From Owenia fusiformis (lineage: Eukaryota; Annelida; Polychaeta; Sabellida; Oweniidae): 64,000 bases of DNA. The DNA lies in the NCBI GenBank assembly GCA_903813345.2, contig CAIIXF020000010.1:3399169-3463168 (forward strand), in the 5' to 3' direction. The notes beneath the pieces are model-generated. The model worked only from the letters and a program-made list of their open reading frames with translations, did not search any database and was not told the origin of the DNA. Shown piece after piece: positions 34,001 to 43,000 of this stretch (the first letter of the stretch is position 1; each line of letters opens with the position of its first letter). A program made the translations under genes and the position numbers.

Positions 34001-37000
34001 CTGTAAAATTGGTGAGACAATTAGCTACATCCATGCTAGTTGTTGTTGGCATTAGACTTGTATTGAAACATAAAGCAAAACTGAAAATTGCTTTACATCT
34101 TTGGCTATTGGGAGGAAGATTGTGTTCTTAAACTTCTAACTATTCCTGAAATTCTTCCACCTGTTTTATCAATCATTTGATGCTGCTTCCAAAAGTCCAG
34201 GTTTCAAAGGGTTAATACAAACTAAATGCCTGTTACTTAGGGAAACTGTGAGTGCTCAAGCAATTAACATTTGCTACGGACTGTGTCGGTACACAGGATG
34301 AATATCAGTCGTATAGGTTTTCAGAATGAAAGTACAAAACTTCAAGTTTTCGAAACATTATTCAGGTCACAACCTACAAATGACTGAATGTTTTGATCTG
34401 AAGTTGTAATAACTTACTTGTTATTATATATAATAGCACTGTATCAAATGTATAGGGGAGGTGGAATCAAATAATGACAGAATTTCTTTTTGATCTCAGT
34501 ATTTTTGTGCTCACAGTGTGTACAGCTTGACCTGAAATTATGAATTATTTTGTGATGGCAAGATATCAAGTAACATCTTTGAATAAAGTGTTCTATGATT
34601 CACACTGTATTGTATTGTTTGTATCATATTGTGAGGTCAGTATCATAGATACCTATTGATGTTCACTCTCTCGTATCGTGGTACCCCTACTGTTAATGTT
34701 AACATTGTGGTACTTCATCATCCTTAATACATAAGTCACTTACCAACAGATTCTAAAGGATATTTTTCTTTCACTAATTGGGACTGTAACATGACAGTAT
34801 AGCTGCATGCAAAGTGAATGAGATTAATGAATGACTATTATTCTTTTAAAGTAGGTTTTATTTGATGTTTTACATGAATAAATGTACCATTGATTGATAT
34901 ATAGGTTTACCAAGGTTTATTAACATAGATTTACTAAGAATTGTTTATGATGGATTTGATGGATTTTCTTAATAGTCTTAAATGGACTTTGTTTGTGCAT
35001 ACTGATGGTATGTTTAGTTAGGAAATATTGGTCCTTTAAGGGTTTGCTCATGATGATTGCCTCTTCAATTAACATATTTTGATAAATGCAAAATTTAAAG
35101 TGCTGTTAATATGATACTAAAAATTACGAGAACCTTTCAGTTTCAAAATTGTGCTTAAACAATCGTTGTGTCCAAAGAGCTAAAATTATAAAGTAAATTG
35201 AGCATGCCTGATGTAAAATTGAGGAGTATGACATGTACTTTCCCTTTTGTATACTAGAGAGTGACTCAACAAAATTATTTTAGATTATAATTTAAAAATG
35301 AATTTCTTATGCACTGAATAACAGTAAAACATTGCTGATAAAACAATATGTTCAAGTAATATACTTTTATGTTCCAGCGCACCCCAAAGGTCGATTTTGG
35401 AAGAAATCCACATCATGAGAAGACTTTTGATTTTTACGACCAACGTCTCCTCGATGCAGTGAACAATGGGGATAAGAATGCCTGCCTTTTCTTTAAACTA
35501 CTTGCTCTTTGTCATACAGTCATGGCAGAGGAGAAAGAAGGTAAGACATTGGTTCAGTAAAATGTGTCTAATCTGATTGCCAATGATATAATACATGCAT
35601 CATGTGAGTATGAGTGAGATAAAATTGGGAAAGAGAATTGTATTGGTGTACCAAGCCCAATGCCCTGATGTGAATGCTCACTGCACACTGAATAATCTAA
35701 TATGGAGATAAATGATTATATATTGTATATTATTATAGGTGTATTGGAGTACCAAGCCCAATCCCCTGATGAGAACGCCCTTGTATCTGCTGCCAGAAAC
35801 TTTGGATTTGTTTTCAAGGTAAACTGACTCTGTCTTGCTATTAGTGAAATTTTTCCTGAAGTAGTTATTGGGTGCTTTGTTCAAAACATCATGTGATTTG
35901 CACCCAAATATCTTAATCCAAAGTTGGGTACAAAATATTGTATTGGGTACTATAGGGAAAACACATACCCAACCAGTGAATCACAAATGCTATTAATGAA
36001 TTGGTAATAACATGTAATTTTGTTGCAGTCCCGTACTCCAACTACTGTGACAATTGAGGTTAATGGTGTTGAGGAGACATATGAATTGTTGTGTATTCTA
36101 GACTTCAACAATGTACGCAAGCGTATGTCTGTCTTATTGAGACGTGAGGGTAAGATAATGCTTTGGTGCAAAGGAGCAGACTCGTTGATATATGAACGAT
36201 TGGACCCTAAATGTATGGAACTACAGGAAGTCACCCAAGAGCATTTAAATGTAAGTTTCAGCCTAGACCTTTCGTTTAAATGTAAGTTTGAGCCTAGACC
36301 TTTCATTTAAATGTAAGTTTGAGCCTAGACCTTTCATTTAAATGTAAGTTTGACACTAGATTATGTAGTAATGGCCTAGTCACATAGCCCGGCCGATGAG
36401 GTTACGATGAGCCAGCGATGCAATTTTCACCGAACTCGGCTGAACACCGGCCGGACACCGGCCGGACATCCGTAGCGTTTGTTGCTTAAAACCGCATCGG
36501 TGGTAGCTCGGTGAAATTTTAACTTCAGAGTTAAATTTCACCGGGCTCTCACCGAGCTCCCTCATCATGTCATCGCAGCCCCATCGTAACCACATCGGAA
36601 AACACGTCAGCCGGTGCACGGCCGAGTATCGGCCGGTGTCCCGTGCATCTGAGACAACCAGAGGACGAGGTTTTTTAACGGACAGCGGCCGAGCTCCGAA
36701 CGAGCTCCGGCCGATGTGGGACAGAGCATCGGCCGGTCGCTGTTCAAAGCCCGTTAACAACCCGGCCGGCGATCGCACGGTGTCCTGTTTCCTGCTCGGG
36801 TACCGGCCGTATTCCTTCCGATGTCCGGCCGACCTCCGGCCGGTAGTTGCTGCCACATCGGCAGAAAAAAACTACCATTTTGAGACAGACTCCGTACGGT
36901 CACCGGCTGGTGTTCGGTCGGTCGCCTGAAGATGTCCGGACGGAGTCCGTTCACATCACCGAGCTCTGCTTCCGATGAGGAGAGCTCGGTGGCACCAAAA

Positions 37001-40000
37001 AAATCCACCGAGCTCTACCGATGCCGGACATCGGCTGGGCTATGTGACTAGGCCATAAGAAGATTATATTATGATGTGTTTATTCAAAAAATCCTTTGTC
37101 TTTGCTCAACCAATGGGTGTTACTTTATGTTGAATGAAATCTTCATGTTATATTTTGTTGTAATATTTCTTTGCCTTATCGTAGATGTTTGCTAATGAAG
37201 GTCTCAGGACATTGTGTTTGGCAGTGAAAGAGATCTCTAGTGACTATTATGACAGTTGGAGAAAAAGATATCATACTGCATCGTAAGTAAAGTTATTGTA
37301 CTCTAAGGGTGGTGTCTACTGTCTAAAGATAGTTTTGTTAAATAGGAGGTTGTTGTTAAAGAACATTTTATGATTGGGAAAAGGTGATTCAAGGGAATGA
37401 CGATTCAACATTTCAAATTTCATTTTATGGGGAGAGGTTTAAACCATAACAAAATCTGCTTTGTTTTTCCAAAAGCATTTAAATGTTATATTTTCATACC
37501 AAATGAAGAAGTTAAATTAATTCACCCCGTTTGAGGCCTGATTACTTGACAATTCATAAGATAACAAATTAGATCAATATTTATTTCATATTTCTAGATA
37601 ACCATCAATGATATATGTTTGTTTATAACTTCATATTCAATATCATAGATTAATAGACCAAAGCTTTAATACCGGATTATTGCCTCTTTAAGAGGTAATA
37701 TTAATGATACAGTTTCATCTAAAATACCTTTATGTCGACAGGACTGCTTTAACTGACAGAGATGACAAATTAGATGAAGTGTATGAAGAGATAGAGAAAG
37801 ACATGATGTTGATAGGAGCCACTGCTATAGAGGATAAACTCCAAGATGGTGTGCCTGAGTGTATTGCAAACCTTGCACTTGCAGATATCAAAATATGGGT
37901 CCTCACTGGAGATAAACAAGGTACTGTTCTTTCAATATTGAGTTAATTGGTCATGAGACTGAAGTGTTCCACATATGTAGGTGTTCCATAGATTTTACTC
38001 TACATTTTTACACATGAACACTGGTACATACTCAGTCAGAATATAAATGATTTTTGTGAAAATAATTTATTAATTGTGGTCAAAATAACAACATTGAAAT
38101 GTGTGTTGATATGATGTTTTTGTTCAAAAACTTTTAAAGAGCATGAGGGGTATAGGTATAGGTATAGTTCTTCATTAGATGGTACTTTAGAAATTAATAT
38201 ATTGATTTGAGCCTTTAAAATCATATTACAGTAAGTAACATTTTACTTCTTCAGTGATATTTGAATTATCTAAATTATCATTCAATATCATTTCTTCCAG
38301 AAACTGCCATTAACATAGGCTACTCTTGCAAACTGCTGACTGATGAGATGGAAGATATATTTGTTATAGATGGAGACAACTATGAGACTGTCCAACAGCA
38401 GCTGAGACAGGCCAGAGATGATCAAAAGGTAAAGAGGAAACATTACCCTGAGTCTGTGCTCGCTTATCACACTGCCCTCTGACATTAACAAATGATTTTA
38501 CAGATTTGAAGCTAATATGATCTCAATGATCTTTTAGGGTTCAAGGTTTAAAATATTAAGTGAACATAAACATATTACAAATTCAAGAATCTTTCTATGC
38601 ATACACTGTTTAATCAAATAATTATCTCAAGTTAAAAGTGTAGATGAAGTTGGGATTTTGAGAAAAATATGGACAAATATTTCACTCCCCCATGCATTCA
38701 ATTTTAATTATTTTCAATTATTTTTATCTAATGTAGAGAAACTTATTTTAAAAAACCAAAAATGACATTAATTTTGTTATAAAAACGTCACATTGACATT
38801 TTTGGTGGTCACGCACTGCACCTTTTTTGATAGATCTTATATCTTAGAACCTATCGATTCAAAAACTCCTAGAAGACCTAACATATTTCCCTGTCTTGCG
38901 CCTATTCATTTAGCAATTCAATTGTAAACTTTCTCTTAAATTTTCTAACGAAAATCAGCTTAGTTGAACTGTTCCCATGTAAGAGTCAGGTTCATGTCCT
39001 ATCAATATAGGACTTAGAGTGCAAAAATATTGATTTGTTACTTTTCAGATATTCATTACTTTCCTAGAAATTTTGATTCCATAACAGAATTCATTTGCAT
39101 TTCATGTCTTTCATTTGTTTAATTTTGAAATCTACTTTCTAAGCTGTTAATTAAATAAATAAAGATGTTTTATTGTTGTTCTTCAGAAGCAAGGCCAGGC
39201 TTCCAACCACATGGATGTTGTCTCATTTGGGGCAATGTCTCCAATGCACAGTGCACAGAATGGCAAAATGGCTGCAATACAGGAGGATGAAGGGGAGGGG
39301 GGATATGCACTGGTCATCAATGGACATAGTCTGGTAATTAGATTCTATGATATTGTTCTCAGTTCTATTTCCATTCTATTACATATTTTATCACTATATT
39401 GCCATCATCTTGTGCTGCATGGCAGGTGGATGTGTGGGTGGGAAACCGCTTATCCGTTCAACTTAGAATTTATACAGATGAAAGAGCAGAAGCAAAGATC
39501 TGATTAGATTTTGGGCATGCTGGGTAAATTACATGGCAGCCATTTTACTCTTTAAAGTGCAATATTTATCACATTTATCTCGTTTCAACTAAAGTTTGAA
39601 AATATTGTGTTCCATGAAATAATTTCCTCTAAGATTAACAGTTAACATGGTACCTGTTCATACCTATTTTTTCCTGGTCTTATGTTAATACTCCTTGTAC
39701 AATTAATATAAATATGTTTTTGTTGTTGTTTCAGGTCCATGCTCTACAGCAAAGTATGGAAATGCTACTGCTTGAGGTATGTATACTTTAGCATAGATTT
39801 ATGGACATTACATGAAGTAAATATAGATAATGCTCTTATTTTAAGATCTTTTATTGTTTGACAATAATTGCTCAAAATTGTACAATGTCGTTATGCCAAT
39901 AAAGATGGCGTATAGTCTCAAAATGTTAAAGATACTGATATTTTTCAGCTGTCTTTTTCTAATGTTAGAATCATCCCAGAGATTTTCCCACTTAACAGTG

Positions 40001-43000
40001 GTTATATGAATTTCTCAAAACAGATGATATTAGTACACACAGTTTAAGTTATTTGCAGAATTCCTGTTCTCTCGCATGAGTTGAAAATGTGCTTGTGTTT
40101 TACACTTGAAAAGAAAACACCATAACCAAATAGTTACAGTGTTTGTTGTTTTGTACGTAGGGTGTGCCTCTAAATCTGCCATATTTCCAAGAATGGAGCT
40201 CTGTTAAGTAGTTGTAATGTTTGTTTGTTTGTTTGTTTATTAGGTTGGCTGTGCCTGCAAAGCTGTTATATGCTGCCGTGTGACCCCTCTTCAGAAAGCA
40301 CTGGTTGTTGAACTCATCAAAAAACATAAGAAAACAATCACACTAGCCATAGGGGATGGTGCCAATGATGTATCTATGATTAAAGGTATATGATCATTAC
40401 ATATTAGTGTACATGTACTAACTTATGTATAATATTTATATGTCAAACATATAATGGATTACAATTTCAAAAAACCATCAACTTTCTTTGTAGCAGTACT
40501 CTTAAAGGTTTAGGGTACAAACAGTGTTGTGTAGCCTTTGAATTGAATATACATTTATGTACAAATTTATTCTTATCAAAAGTTCATAGGCAACTAGTAT
40601 AAAACAGCTGGTGTTAGCTTATTTTGATGCTATATAAGAAACGCCCACTCCAGCATTTTGCTTGTGTCTGTTTTCAGCTGCTCATATAGGCGTAGGAATC
40701 AGTGGACAAGAAGGTCTACAGGCTGTTCTTGCAAGTGACTATTCACTAGCACAGTTCCGCTTCCTTGAACGTCTACTACTTGTGCATGGACGCTGGTCCT
40801 ATCTACGCATGTGCAAGTTTCTCAAGTATTTCTTCTACAAGAACTTTGCATTTACACTTTGCCATTTCTGGTTTGGCTTCTTCTGTGGATTTTCTGCTCA
40901 GGTGAGCGTTTTATAAATTTCAATGTTAATTTAATTTCTGCAATAGTTTAGACAATAATTTTCACAATTTTAATGATATATCTTTATATATGTGATTGAA
41001 TTTCTTAAGATTATAGTGGTATAGGTAATATACAGTAAAACCTGTTTATTCTGAAAACCACTTGGACTGGCCAAAATTGTTTGGATTGGCAGGTGTTCAT
41101 ATTTCAATGGCAGATTAAAATAAGGACCGAAATAGACTCTTGCATCAATCTAGTCTTGTCACATTCCCATGAAAAATGTTGATGATGTATATTATATGCA
41201 ATTTGGATAAGAAAGATGAATATAAAGTTAATTGCGGTTATCATTAATTCTTATGTAATCACTATGCTATACAATGTTGCATAAATTAGTTTAGATAAAT
41301 TGGAAATAATTTTGATTGATATTATGACTCTTGTCATGACTTCTGATGCCATTGGCAATATTATATGCTGATGCATTTATCCTGCAGCAAAACTAGATAT
41401 ATTAGTAGACATTCTGTCAATTATATTGTAACAAACACTATTTGCACAAACATGTACTGTAATTAGATACCTACTAGATGTGTTTATCAGATACATTTAA
41501 TACATGTTTGTTTTATTGTTCTTGTCAATTTCTACATTTAACATAGCTTGACAAAAGTTTAATGACTTTACTTTGATCTTGTTGCTAAATAGTAAATATA
41601 TACATTTGTTACTATAACAAGTCTTTGATTTTAAATTAGTCCTTGTAGAATATGTGCCATTTTGAAATGTGAATGCAAAAACTTGTCTAAAATGAACAGC
41701 CTAGAATGCCCTTTTTATGTTGTATTTCTAAATTCCCAATGATTATCATAATTTTAAATCCTCTGATAATAATTGTCTCTTAAAGGGAAAAGTGATCACT
41801 TTAGACAAGGTTTTGCTATACTCTGTTTTCAGGGGTACTTTACTGGAGCAGCATTCAAAGCTATTAAAACTGTTGTTTGCATGGAGATTATGATGTCACA
41901 GAAAGAACAGTCTTCTGGTGATCTATCCTTTTAGTTTATTGTTTTTATAGCATCCCTGTATTCCTGACAACTTGCAGATTGCCATAAACAATACTAAAAC
42001 ATTGCTTTGTTTACTTTTGCAGACATTGTATGATCCATATTTTATCTCGGTGTACAACCTATTCTATACCTCCCTCCCCGTATTGGTGCTAGGAATCTTT
42101 GACAAGGTAGGTAGCTCCATCTGACAGGAGGAAAAGGAACTATAGAACAAAAGGAGTAAAAGCAACAAGTCTTCCTCACCCAGTTCCCAGCAAAGGAAAT
42201 GCCAGCTCTTAATAATACTAGCCTTATTGTCATCAACTCATATGTAGCTGTTAGCCAATATATAAAAATACAAGTAGATGATAACTATTTATAAAGTCCT
42301 AATTGGAAGTGATGGTTGTATATGAGTTGATGAAAGGCTGTATTAAAATATAGAGCTGTCTCTACTCACCATCCTATCCATACATAAATCTTAACATCAT
42401 ATATTACTTCAAACTTACACCATGTCTACATTTTAACACAGTGTGTGTACAGGCCCATAGTCACGATTTGCCAAGGGGGTTTTGAAAAATTACAGGGGGT
42501 TCACTTTTGACAAATTTGGTCCAAAAATGGCCAAAATCACTTAAAAAGTGTTCAGAATGTTGAAAAACTGCATGATTTTGATTCGCTCGAACCCATAGAA
42601 CCCCCTGGCTACGGGCCTGGTGTATGATAGCACTGCATTACACAACACAACATGTGATAGTATTCAGGCATATAGAGTATAATGGCCTTGGAACAGTATA
42701 AAGTGCTCATCCCTACATACAGCAAACAGTAGTGCTGCACAAAATAAGAATATGATTGAAAACTATGTTTCTAGCTGTTCCATGCATGGTATCTGGAATT
42801 CTGACTAAGTCAATACTAAAAGTAATAACACTCACCACACACGTACATACTACCATTCAAAGCACACTTACCATAAACAGTCAAAGATACCATGGATGTC
42901 CATATTTGGTATGTGTTAACACAATGGGAAGTTAAGCCCTGAAGTCCATGGGCATCTGTGGTATCTTAGACAAATAGGTAGTTACTAATATCTCCTTCAA

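Noticed and set aside
36380-36929. Long overlapping frames on both strands
   Set aside because: By-products of the high GC content of the Harbinger-like element; no domain.
41832-41934. Exon-like open segment after a TTTTCAG acceptor, in the intron before the M6 exons
   Set aside because: It does not resemble M6 or any flippase segment and runs to an in-frame stop without a convincing donor.
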